Assembly (NCBI GenBank): GCA_964396385.1
Contig: CAYNFH010000147.1
Location: 1 to 16,928 of the forward strand
From: CAYNFH01 sp964396385
GTDB lineage: Bacteria; Armatimonadota; Chthonomonadetes; Chthonomonadales; CAJBBX01
Length of the DNA: 16,928 bases
Direction: 5' to 3'
Part shown: one piece after another, positions 7,089 to 13,835 of the stretch
Numbering within the stretch: position 1 is the first letter of the stretch
Layout of the letters: each line of letters begins with the position of its first letter
Program-made: the position numbers and the translations under genes
The notes under the pieces: model-generated
Told to the model about the DNA's origin: nothing
What the model saw: the letters and a program-made list of their open reading frames with translations, nothing else
Databases searched by the model: none

Positions 7089-8030
7089 CTAAATGACCGC
7101 CGGTTCGGTGAAAGTCAGCGTGCGGGCGGTGGCGTCCAGGGTCACGCGGCAGCCTAGGGGGAGGGTCAGGGGGTTGGGCTCGTGACCAAACGGGAAGCCG
7201 GTGACGGCGGGCTTGCCGAGCGGCGCGACGAGGGTGCGCCAGAGGTCGTCCGGGGTAATGGCGGCATCCTCCTTTTCGTGCTTGTGCCAGTCCGTGGCCG
7301 TACCGATCACGAAGCCCGCCGCACTTTGCAGGATGCCCGCGCGGAGAAGCTGCGTAAGGTAGCGGTCCAGCCGGTAGACGGCCTCGCCCACGTCCTCTAT
7401 CAGTACAATGCGGCCGGTGAAGTCCGGCTGCTCGCGGGCGCCGACGGCGGACGCCAGCAGGCAGAGGCAGCCGCCCGCCAGTTTTCCCTCTGCCGTGCCG
7501 GGCACCAGGGTGCGTACGGTGCCGTCCCGTGTGTCGAATGTCCCCAACGGTTCCGGCTCCTGGAGCAGCCGCCAGAAGGTGGAGGCGGACGTCTCCGACA
7601 GCCCGCCGCCGTGCGAGCAGATCATGGGGCCGTGGAAGGTCACCAGGCCACACTCTCGCTCCATAGCCAGGTGGAGTGACGTGATGTCGCTGTAGCCGAC
7701 GAACACCTTGGGGTTGGCGCGGACCACGTCCCAGTCCACGTAGTCCAGCATCCTGGCGGCGCCGTACCCTCCCCTTCCGCAGAAGACGGCTTGCACGTCC
7801 TGCCGCTGGAACATCTCCGTGAGGTCGGCGCCGCGGGCCGCGTCCAAGCCCGCCAGGTAACCGAACCGGTCATAGAGGTGATCGCCGAGAGCAACCTGGT
7901 AGCCGGCTGCATTCATCTGCCGGATCCCCTCCTCCAAACGGGCATCCCTGATTCCGCTGCTGGGAGCGACCACGCCGATGGTCATGCCGGGCCGCAGCCG
8001 CGGGGGACGTACGGAGCCGGGACTCCTCAT
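7089..8030 (-). CDS. Muramoyltetrapeptide LD-carboxypeptidase (peptidase S66)
   Basis: This 313-residue enzyme of the LdcA/MccF family normally removes the terminal D-alanine from murein tetrapeptides during cell-wall recycling. From the ATG at 8030, the marks are GVVAPSSG (19-26), RGGYGAAR (86-93), VGYSDITSLHLA with nucleophile S114, LIEDVGEAVYRLDR with E212, and GFPFGHEPNPLTLPLG with H283, so the Ser-Glu-His triad is complete. No signal peptide is seen, which fits a cytoplasmic recycling role. The frame stays open far upstream, but that part overlaps the glycosyltransferase. ATG 8030 lies 2 bases past that gene's stop, with GGAAG at 8036-8040. An MccF-like resistance role is possible but less likely. 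Confidence 0.93.
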   Translation of the reverse strand: MRSPGSVRPPRLRPGMTIGVVAPSSGIRDARLEEGIRQMNAAGYQVALGDHLYDRFGYLAGLDAARGADLTEMFQRQDVQAVFCGRGGYGAARMLDYVDWDVVRANPKVFVGYSDITSLHLAMERECGLVTFHGPMICSHGGGLSETSASTFWRLLQEPEPLGTFDTRDGTVRTLVPGTAEGKLAGGCLCLLASAVGAREQPDFTGRIVLIEDVGEAVYRLDRYLTQLLRAGILQSAAGFVIGTATDWHKHEKEDAAITPDDLWRTLVAPLGKPAVTGFPFGHEPNPLTLPLGCRVTLDATARTLTFTEPAVI

Positions 8031-8032
8031 GA

Positions 8033-8791
8033 TTACTTCCAGAAGCGGTAGCGGAGGAGGGTCCAGATAGCCACCACACCATCGGTCCAGCGGATTTTCT
8101 TGCCCTCCGCGTGGGTGCGCGGCTCGTAGTGGATGGGCACCTCGCGGATCCTGTAGCCGCGGCGGAGCGCCTTGGCCGTGACTTCGGGGCAGAACTCGAA
8201 GCGGCGGCAGGTGAGGGGCAGGCTCTGGAGCACCTCCCGGCGGAACGCCTTGTAACAGGTGGCTTCGTCCGTGAGCCGAGCGCCGTACAGCCAACGCACC
8301 ATGCGGGCCAGGAGCCAGTTGACGATGCGGTTCGGCAGGCGCATCCGGGGGCGGCTCCGCATGAACCGGCTGCCGTAGACGATGGGGGCGTCCTCCTCCC
8401 GCATGGGCCGGACCATGGCCGGGTAGTCCGCCGGATCGTACTCCAGGTCGCCGTCCTGGATCAGGACGAAGTCGCCGCGAGCATGAGGGATGGCGGCGCG
8501 GATGGCGGCCCCCTTCCCCACGTTCTGTGCAAGGTACTGCACGCGCACGCCGGGGTACTTGCCGTCTATCTCCGTACGGATGAGGTCCGTGGTGCCGTCG
8601 GTGGAGGCATCGTCCACCAGCAGGACCTCCTTCTCGACGGGCGAGGCCAGCACGCGGTCGAGCACGGCCCTCAGGGTGGCGCGCTCATTGTGCACGGGCA
8701 TGATAACCGTGAGCAGCCCGGTCGCGGCATGGCCGTTCTTCTGCGGCCGGCTCTGCCGCTCGCTCCTCACTCCGGTCCGGGTCTGACTCAC
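8033..8791 (-). CDS. Family 2 glycosyltransferase, dolichyl-phosphate mannose synthase-like
   Basis: This GT-A fold enzyme probably transfers a sugar from a nucleotide-sugar to a polyprenyl phosphate or glycan. From the GTG at 8791 (252 residues) it shows LLTVIMPVHNER (26-37), VLLVDDASTDGT (56-67) and IQDGDLEYDP (111-120), the last with the DxD-type metal site, then YGSRF. The C-terminal WTDGVVAIWTLLRYRF ending is common in DPM1-like bacterial proteins. No long C-terminal membrane domain is present. A longer frame begins at ATG 8866, but GGAAAGG (8801-8807) sits 9 bases before GTG 8791 and a -10-like box lies at 8832-8837 inside the longer frame, so I prefer the GTG. Lipid-linked sugar made here could feed the GT39 enzyme at 13836-15488, which is inference. 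Confidence 0.88.
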   Translation of the reverse strand: MSQTRTGVRSERQSRPQKNGHAATGLLTVIMPVHNERATLRAVLDRVLASPVEKEVLLVDDASTDGTTDLIRTEIDGKYPGVRVQYLAQNVGKGAAIRAAIPHARGDFVLIQDGDLEYDPADYPAMVRPMREEDAPIVYGSRFMRSRPRMRLPNRIVNWLLARMVRWLYGARLTDEATCYKAFRREVLQSLPLTCRRFEFCPEVTAKALRRGYRIREVPIHYEPRTHAEGKKIRWTDGVVAIWTLLRYRFWK

Positions 8792-8831
8792 CGCGCGCCG
8801 CCTTTCCGCGGCCCACCGGGTCCGCTCTTGT

Positions 8832-8837
8832 ACTATA
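8832..8837 (-). promoter_or_regulatory. Possible -10 promoter element upstream of the GT2 gene
   Basis: On the - strand this reads TATAGT, five of six matches to TATAAT, within an AT-rich island (8831-8842) unlike its GC-rich surroundings. Transcription would start near 8825, about 34 bases before the GTG at 8791. The -35 position (GAAGTA, 8855-8860) matches poorly. It would separate the GT2/LD-carboxypeptidase pair from translin transcription. Confidence 0.4.
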
Positions 8838-8894
8838 ACATACGGCTTCTCCCCTACTTCGTGCACCGCTGCGGTGTGCGGAAGCGGTTAACTC

Positions 8895-8927
8895 CCCATT
8901 TCCATTCATTCGCGTTCATTCGCGGCT
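8895..8927. repeat. Solo arm of the ATTCGCG repeat family
   Basis: The 33-base block is built of TTCATTCGCG-like units. It matches the reverse complement of 12869-12901 at 28 of 33 positions and that of 6975-7000 at 23 of 26. No inverted partner is seen close by. It overlaps the translin stop (8906-8908) and encodes that protein's last residues. Confidence 0.85.
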
Positions 8928-9547
8928 GATGGTCCGTGCCTCTGCAGCGCCTGCTGAAGCGCCTGCTGCTGGAAGGTGAGCGTGAGATCGCCGCGGGTGC
9001 GCTCGAGCACGGCGCGGAAGGCGTCCGTGGTGCGGCGGAGGCCGCCGGTGATGGCGTCCGGAAAGTCGAAGGTGATGAGCTCGTAGTAGATGTCGTCCAT
9101 GGCCTGGAGGACGCGGTCGGCCCCCTCCATCTCGCCGTGGCGGAGCCGGTCCAGGACGTAGCGCCGGCACTCGCTGCCGGCCTCCGCCAGCCCGTTGAGG
9201 TACGCTGCCGGCTCGACGGCCAGGGATTCCGGCGAAGGGAGCGGCTCGGCGCGCACGATGGCGTATACGGCCTCCGCCTCCACGTACTCCTTCTGCGAAT
9301 CGTGCACGTAGCCGGCGTAGAACAGGGCCGGATGATCGCCGAGCAGGCCACGCACGGCATCCACCCTTCCGCGCGTCTCTTGAAGCAGGGATTTCGCCTC
9401 TTCGAACTCCTGCCGGTGGACGGCACGGATGGCGCGAGAGGAGGCGCGGATGATCTCGCGCGACTCCTTGAGCGCCCTCTCTCTCGCATCGTTGGTGGCC
9501 TCCAACGTGACCCGAAGGCGGGCGGCGATAGTTTCAAATGTTTCCAA
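8906..9547 (-). CDS. Translin-family protein (bacterial)
   Basis: This 213-residue, mostly helical protein matches the translin/TRAX family, oligomeric nucleic-acid-binding proteins in which TRAX-type subunits cleave RNA with Mg. Marks are RERALKESREIIRASSRAIRAVHR (22-45), the signature KEYVEAEAVYA (86-96), YLNGLAEAGSECRRYVLDRL (116-135) and AMDDIYYELITFDFPDAI (149-166). The EYVEA acidic pair (E87/E90) is in the region where TRAX carries catalytic Glu. The family is best known from eukaryotes and archaea, and the bacterial role is unknown. The start is TTG at 9547, supported by GAGG at 9554-9557 with 6 bases spacing; no ATG is available nearby in frame. The last residues AANERE come from an intergenic repeat. 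radC lies 76 bases upstream. Confidence 0.85.
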   Translation of the reverse strand: METFETIAARLRVTLEATNDARERALKESREIIRASSRAIRAVHRQEFEEAKSLLQETRGRVDAVRGLLGDHPALFYAGYVHDSQKEYVEAEAVYAIVRAEPLPSPESLAVEPAAYLNGLAEAGSECRRYVLDRLRHGEMEGADRVLQAMDDIYYELITFDFPDAITGGLRRTTDAFRAVLERTRGDLTLTFQQQALQQALQRHGPSAANERE

Positions 9548-9560
9548 GATTCACCTCGTC

Positions 9561-9621
9561 ATGACCACAGACCAAGGACGACGGACCACATATTCCGGAG
9601 TGGTCTGCCGTCCGTGGTCAT
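9561..9621. repeat. GACCAC-unit inverted repeat between radC and translin genes
   Basis: ATGACCAC (9561-9568) is inverted as GTGGTCAT (9614-9621), and inside it GACCAC (9584-9589) pairs with GTGGTC (9600-9605) around a 10-base loop. The arms are made of GACCACAGACC/GGACGACGGACC-like short units. It fills nearly the whole gap and ends near the translin Shine-Dalgarno. No T-run follows on the - strand. Confidence 0.7.
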
Positions 9622-9623
9622 CC

Positions 9624-10316
9624 TCACATCATCCCACGCTCTTTGAGGCTGACCCAGCGGCCGTCGCCGAGGACCAGGTGGTCCAGGACCTCAATCCCAA
9701 TGATCTTCCCGGCTTCCACCAGGCGGGCGGTAACCTGTCGGTCTTCGGGGCTGGGCGTGGGGTCGCCACTGGGATGGTTGTGGGCAACCAGGATGGCCGC
9801 CGCGCTGGCCGTAATAGCGTCCTTGAACACCTCACGGGGGTGTACCACACTCGCATCCAGGCTGCCGACGGAGACCGTTACTTCCTTGAGGACGCGGTTC
9901 TTGGTGTCCAGGAGGAGGCTCCGGAAGTGCTCCTTGGTCTCGTGGCGCAGGTGCGGCATGAGCAGGAGCGCGGCGTCCTCGGGGCAGCGGATCACCGGCC
10001 GCTGGTCTGAGTTGTGAGCCGCGAGCCGCTTGCCCAGCTCCACGCACGCCGCTATCTGGATCCCCTTCACCTCGCCGAGTCCCTTCGTCTTGGTCAGCTC
10101 GCCGACGCTGGCATTGGCTACACCACGCAGCCCGCCGTGCTCACTGAGCAGGCATTCCGCCAGCCCGATGGCCGACCGCTCCTTGGTGCCCGTGCGGAGC
10201 ACGATGGCGAGCAGCTCCGCGGTGGAGAGCGCCTGCGCCCCGTACCGCATGAGGCGCTCCCGCGGCCGCTCTTCGCTGGGCAGCTCCTTGATGGCGACGG
10301 TGTAGCGAACGGACAT
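9624..10316 (-). CDS. radC: RadC-family protein with JAB1/MPN domain
   Basis: This full-length 230-residue protein has the N-terminal UPF0758/helix-hairpin-helix part (RLMRYGAQALSTAELLAIVLRTG, 21-43; TKGLGEVKGIQIAA, 77-90). Its C-terminal JAB metalloprotease-like domain carries HPREVF (159-164) and AHNHPSGDPTPSPED (178-192), with zinc ligands H179, H181 and presumably D192. The family was named for DNA repair, but that role is disputed and the substrate is unknown. The ATG at 10316 has GGAGGA (10321-10326) four bases upstream. pdp ends 59 bases before it, with an 8-base-period repeat in the gap. It is probably cotranscribed with the translin gene. Confidence 0.95.
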   Translation of the reverse strand: MSVRYTVAIKELPSEERPRERLMRYGAQALSTAELLAIVLRTGTKERSAIGLAECLLSEHGGLRGVANASVGELTKTKGLGEVKGIQIAACVELGKRLAAHNSDQRPVIRCPEDAALLLMPHLRHETKEHFRSLLLDTKNRVLKEVTVSVGSLDASVVHPREVFKDAITASAAAILVAHNHPSGDPTPSPEDRQVTARLVEAGKIIGIEVLDHLVLGDGRWVSLKERGMM

Positions 10317-10332
10317 CGAGTCCTCCGTGATG

Positions 10333-10358
10333 GGCGTTCCGGTGTTCCGGTGTTCAGG
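10333..10358. repeat. 8-base-period repeat upstream of radC
   Basis: On the - strand this reads CCTGAACACCGGAACACC with a final GGAACGCC, an 8-base period of (C)CxGAACxC. It aligns with 4392-4417 at 21 of 26 positions in inverted orientation. It lies between the pdp stop and the radC Shine-Dalgarno. Confidence 0.75.
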
Positions 10359-10375
10359 GCCGTTATCCTGAAGAC

Positions 10376-11686
10376 CTACTCCACGAACTCGTAGATGATA
10401 GGCTCAGGCCGTGGTTGGTCCGGCGCGAGGCTGTAGGCCGCTCGCAGGGTATCCGCGCCGTCCGGGGCGCTCTGCTCGTCGCGCAGGTGGAGGTCGGCCA
10501 ATATCTCGCCAGCCTCAACGTGGTCACCCCGCTTCTTCATCAGCACGATCCCGACCGCCGGGTCAATACTGTCCTCTTTGCGCTGGCGGCCGGCGCCCAG
10601 AGCGACCGCGAGCCGACCAACCGCTTCTGCGTCGATGGCGTGGACGTATCCTTCGGTCTCCGAGCGGACCCGTCGGATGGCGGGCGCTCGCGGCAGGCGG
10701 TCCGGCTCTTGTACCACGCGGTGGTCGCCGCCCTGTGCCGCGATGACCTCTTCCAGCTTGGCAGCAGCGGCTCCGCTATGCAGCGCCTCCTCCGCGAGCC
10801 GGCGGCCCCCCTCGTCGTCAGCCGCCTTGCCGCCCAACACCAGCGCCCTGGCGGAGAGAGTGACGCAAAGGTCCCGGAACCGCTCGTCCACGCGGCCGCG
10901 GCCGGTGAGCGTCGCGCCCGCCTCCGCCACCTCCACCGCATTACCCACCGCGTAGCCGAGCGGCTCGTCCATGGCTGTGAGCGCCGCAACGGTCTTCACT
11001 CCTGCTCCCACCCCGATATCGACCATCGCCCGGGCGAGCTCGCGCGCACGCTCCAGGGTCTTCATGAACGCGCCGCGGCCCACCTTTACGTCCAGCAGCA
11101 CGGCGTCCGCTCCGCCAGCCAGCTTCTTGGACATGATGCTGGCCGCGATGAGCGGGATGCTGTCAATGGTCGCCGTCACGTCCCTCAGCGCATACAGCTT
11201 CTTGTCGGCGGGAGCGAGGTCGGCGGTCTGCCCCACGATGGCCGCGCCGATCCGGCGGACCTGCTCCACAGCGGCCTCGGCGGGCAGGTCGGTGCGGAAG
11301 CCTGGTATGGCCTCCAGCTTATCGATGGTGCCGCCGGAGAAACCGAGACCGCGGCCGGACATCTTCAGGATGGGGCAGCCCGCGGCGGCCAGAATCGGGA
11401 CGACCACCAGCGACGTCTTGTCCCCCACCCCACCGCTGCTGTGCTTGTCCACCTTGACGCCGGGGATGGAGGATAGGTCAATGGTCCGGCCGGAGTCCCG
11501 CATGGCGGCGCAGAGGCTGAGCGTTTCTGCGGGCGAAAGTCCCCGCAGGTACGCGGCCATGAGCCACGCCGCCGTCTGGTAGTCCGGCATGGAGCCGTCG
11601 ACCAACGCCCGCACGAGCGCCTGGAGCTCCTCCGGCGTATGCTCGCATCCGTCCCGCTTCCTGGCGATGAGGTCGGTTGGGCGCAT
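10376..11686 (-). CDS. pdp: Pyrimidine-nucleoside / thymidine phosphorylase
   Basis: This 436-residue enzyme splits thymidine, and probably uridine, with phosphate into base plus (deoxy)ribose-1-phosphate. Seen are DGSMPDYQTAAWLMAAYLRGL (30-50), VDKHSSGGVGDKTSL (79-93), the family signature SGRGLGFSGGTIDKLEAIPGF (110-130) and the RDVTATIDSIPLIAASIMSKKLA stretch lining the base and phosphate site. Length suits Pdp (about 435) and DeoA (about 440) alike, so substrate breadth is open. The ATG at 11686 lies 5 bases after the deoB stop, so the two are coupled. DeoB would convert its pentose-1-phosphate product onward. Confidence 0.95.
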   Translation of the reverse strand: MRPTDLIARKRDGCEHTPEELQALVRALVDGSMPDYQTAAWLMAAYLRGLSPAETLSLCAAMRDSGRTIDLSSIPGVKVDKHSSGGVGDKTSLVVVPILAAAGCPILKMSGRGLGFSGGTIDKLEAIPGFRTDLPAEAAVEQVRRIGAAIVGQTADLAPADKKLYALRDVTATIDSIPLIAASIMSKKLAGGADAVLLDVKVGRGAFMKTLERARELARAMVDIGVGAGVKTVAALTAMDEPLGYAVGNAVEVAEAGATLTGRGRVDERFRDLCVTLSARALVLGGKAADDEGGRRLAEEALHSGAAAAKLEEVIAAQGGDHRVVQEPDRLPRAPAIRRVRSETEGYVHAIDAEAVGRLAVALGAGRQRKEDSIDPAVGIVLMKKRGDHVEAGEILADLHLRDEQSAPDGADTLRAAYSLAPDQPRPEPIIYEFVE

Positions 11687-11691
11687 AGCGG

Positions 11692-12888
11692 TCAGGTCCC
11701 TGCCACTTCCAGCACCGGGAGAAAGCTCGTCCTGTTCTGGGCCCCGACGGCAGCCAGCGCGTCCAGCGTGGTGGCGCCCAGGTCAGCGAAAGTGTCCCGC
11801 ACTCCCAGGTCCACTCCACACGTGAGCGCGCGCCCGTACGCCAGCAGAAAGGCGTATTCTCGGCTGTGGTCGGTGGAGGGCGTGGTGGGATCGTTGCCGT
11901 GGTCGTTCGTAAAGAAGATGGCATCCCGAGGACCGAGCCGCTCGAGGACGTCCGGGAGCGCCCGATCGAACGATTCCAGCGCGTCCGCAAAGCCACGGGG
12001 GTCGTTGCGGTGCCCGTAGAGCATGTCGAAGTCTTCCATGTTGGCGAAGACGAGATCACTCTCGTTGTTCTCGGCCGCGCGGATAAGAGCGGCCGTATGG
12101 TCTCCGTTGTTGGTCGTGTGGTCCCAGGTGGAGATGCCGCGGCCGTTGAAGAACTCGGAAATCTTGCCGATGGCGTGGACGCGGCGGCCAGCTTCACACA
12201 GCGTGTCGAGGTCGTTCGGAGGCGGGGCCAGAGGGAAGTCCTTGCGGTTCTCCGTGCGGCGGTAGGCTCCGGAGGCGCCGATGAAGGGCCGGGCGATGAC
12301 GCGCCCGACGGCGTGCTCCCCGCTAAGCTGCTCGCGCGCGATTCGGCAGATCTCGTACAGGCGCTGGACCGGGATCACCTCTTCATGCGCCGCGATCTGG
12401 AAGACGCTGTCGGCCGACGTGTAGACGATGGGATAGCCCGTGCGGACGTGCTCGTCCCCGAGCCGCTGGATGATCTCCGTGCCGGAGGCGGGGACGTTCC
12501 CGAGTGTCCGCGTACTGATGGCGTCCTCAAAGGGCCGCATCACCTCCGGCGGGAAGCCATGCGGGTATGTCGGGAACGGCCGCTCCAGAACGATGCCCAT
12601 CATCTCCCAATGGCCTGTCACGGAGTCCTTGCCTGGTGAGCGCTCGCGCATCCGGCCAAAGCTGCCCATGGGCCGCGACGCGGACGGTACCCCTTCAATA
12701 GGCACGATGTTGCCCAAGCCAAGACGCTGCAGATTGGGTAACCGCAGGCCGCCCACCGCGCGCGCCGTGTTGACGAGCGTATTGCTGCCCTCGTCGCCAT
12801 ACTGATGGGCGTCCGGCAGTTCGCCGGCGCCAACGCCATCCAGCACGACGATAAACACGCGATCCAATAGCCGCGAATGAACGCTCAT
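11692..12888 (-). CDS. deoB: Phosphopentomutase DeoB
   Basis: This metalloenzyme of the alkaline-phosphatase superfamily interconverts (deoxy)ribose 1- and 5-phosphates. From ATG 12888 (398 residues) it shows RVFIVVLDGVGAGELPD (10-26) with metal ligand D17, GDEGSNTL (31-38) and DSVTGHWEM (88-96) with the phosphorylated T91. Later come DHTTNNGDHT, ANMEDFDMLYGHRND and TNDHGNDPTTPSTDHSRE with the Mn-binding His/Asp residues. The start is unclear: ATG 12924 (410 residues), ATG 12888 and TTG 12867 are in frame. None has a Shine-Dalgarno, and all lie within or at the edge of an inverted repeat. The homologous part begins at about residue 9, so the first residues are repeat-derived. Confidence 0.93.
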   Translation of the reverse strand: MSVHSRLLDRVFIVVLDGVGAGELPDAHQYGDEGSNTLVNTARAVGGLRLPNLQRLGLGNIVPIEGVPSASRPMGSFGRMRERSPGKDSVTGHWEMMGIVLERPFPTYPHGFPPEVMRPFEDAISTRTLGNVPASGTEIIQRLGDEHVRTGYPIVYTSADSVFQIAAHEEVIPVQRLYEICRIAREQLSGEHAVGRVIARPFIGASGAYRRTENRKDFPLAPPPNDLDTLCEAGRRVHAIGKISEFFNGRGISTWDHTTNNGDHTAALIRAAENNESDLVFANMEDFDMLYGHRNDPRGFADALESFDRALPDVLERLGPRDAIFFTNDHGNDPTTPSTDHSREYAFLLAYGRALTCGVDLGVRDTFADLGATTLDALAAVGAQNRTSFLPVLEVAGT

Positions 12889-12952
12889 GGACGGGAATGG
12901 GTTCTTGCTAGGCAATGCAGCCATTCGTGCGCATTCGTGTTAATTCGTGGTT
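12869..12952. repeat. Long hairpin repeat element overlapping the deoB 5' end
   Basis: Two 32-base arms (12869-12900 and 12921-12952) are inverted copies matching at 22 of 32 positions around a 20-base centre. The centre itself holds a small stem, TTGC (12905-12908) with GCAA (12912-12915). The arms are made of ATTCGTG/ATTCGCG-type units. The element fills the xerC-deoB gap: it begins 11 bases past the xerC stop codon region and runs into the deoB reading frame. Confidence 0.85.
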
Positions 12953-12955
12953 CCG

Positions 12956-13828
12956 CTACGCTCTAGGATGCGCGTCACGGTAGACCTTCTTGAGGCGCTC
13001 CATGTCCACGTGCGTGTAGATCTGCGTGGTAGTGAGACGGGCGTGGCCCAGCATCTCCTGGATGGCGCGCAGGTCCGCTCCCCGCCCCAGCAGGTGTGTG
13101 GCGAAGGAGTGGCGCAAGGTATGCGGCGTGACGCGCTGCGCGATGCCAGCGCGCGCCGCGTGCCGCTTTATGAGCCGCCAGACCTCTTGCCGGACGAGCG
13201 GCCTGCCCCCGCGGCCCGGGAAGATCAGGCAATCCGCGGCAAGCGCGCCTCGGGATCGAAGATACCTGGCCACCCAGGAGCATGCCACCTCGCCCACCGG
13301 CACCATCCGCTCCTTGCTCCCCTTCCCTACCGTTCGGAGGAAACCGCGCTCCAGGTCCAGGTCCATCACCCGCAGATTTACTACCTCCGAGACGCGCAGC
13401 CCGCTGGCGTACATCAGCTCGAACATGGCGCGATCCCGCAGCTCCATCGGTCGGGCGGTGGCGGTACCGCCCAGGAGGCGCTCCACGCGCGCTACGGACA
13501 GAGGCTCGGGAAGCTTGCGCTCGGCCCGGCGCGGCTCGAGGGCCTCCGTAAAGTCCTCCACGAGGGCGCCCTCCGAGACCAGGAAGCGTGCGAAGGTGCG
13601 GAGCGCCGACAGCTTCCGCGCGATGCTCGCGTCCGAGAGGCCCTGCGCCTTCAGCCACTGGAGGAACTCGACGGCATGGCCTCCGGTTGGAGGCCACGCG
13701 CCCGCGGCAGCGGCAAAGTCCGCGAACTGATGGATGTCCCGGCGGTAGGCAGCGACGCTGTTGGGGCTCAGTCCTCGCTCGGCGGTCAAGTGGTTCGTGA
13801 AGTCGTCGATGCGTTCCTGCAGGTCCAT
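12956..13828 (-). CDS. Tyrosine recombinase XerC/XerD
   Basis: This 290-residue site-specific recombinase has an N-terminal SAM-like DNA-binding domain (about 1-95) and a catalytic domain. The catalytic set is R145 (ASGLRVSEVVNL), K169 or K172 (VGKGSKERMVPV), H236 and R239 (PHTLRHSFATHLL), H262 (LGHA) and Y271 (IYTHVD). Length and the close match to the XerC/D consensus point to chromosome-dimer resolution at dif rather than a phage integrase. No att sites, phage genes or integron features flank it. XerC versus XerD cannot be decided here. ATG 13828 has GAGGAG (13832-13837) overlapping the preceding gene's stop, so it is cotranscribed with the GT39 gene. Confidence 0.94.
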   Translation of the reverse strand: MDLQERIDDFTNHLTAERGLSPNSVAAYRRDIHQFADFAAAAGAWPPTGGHAVEFLQWLKAQGLSDASIARKLSALRTFARFLVSEGALVEDFTEALEPRRAERKLPEPLSVARVERLLGGTATARPMELRDRAMFELMYASGLRVSEVVNLRVMDLDLERGFLRTVGKGSKERMVPVGEVACSWVARYLRSRGALAADCLIFPGRGGRPLVRQEVWRLIKRHAARAGIAQRVTPHTLRHSFATHLLGRGADLRAIQEMLGHARLTTTQIYTHVDMERLKKVYRDAHPRA

Positions 13829-13835
13829 GGGCTCC

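Noticed and set aside
7089..8294. 401-residue LD-carboxypeptidase frame
   Set aside because: The first ~88 residues lie within the GT2 gene in another frame and lack homology. The family N-terminus begins just after ATG 8030.
8033..8866. GT2 start at ATG 8866
   Set aside because: The extra 25 residues are Arg-rich and unlike the family. A promoter-like box and a good Shine-Dalgarno favour GTG 8791. The longer form cannot be fully excluded.
12956..13828. Phage or integrative-element integrase marking a mobile island
   Set aside because: The protein matches the housekeeping XerC/D consensus in length and motifs. No phage genes, tRNA target or flanking direct repeats are present.
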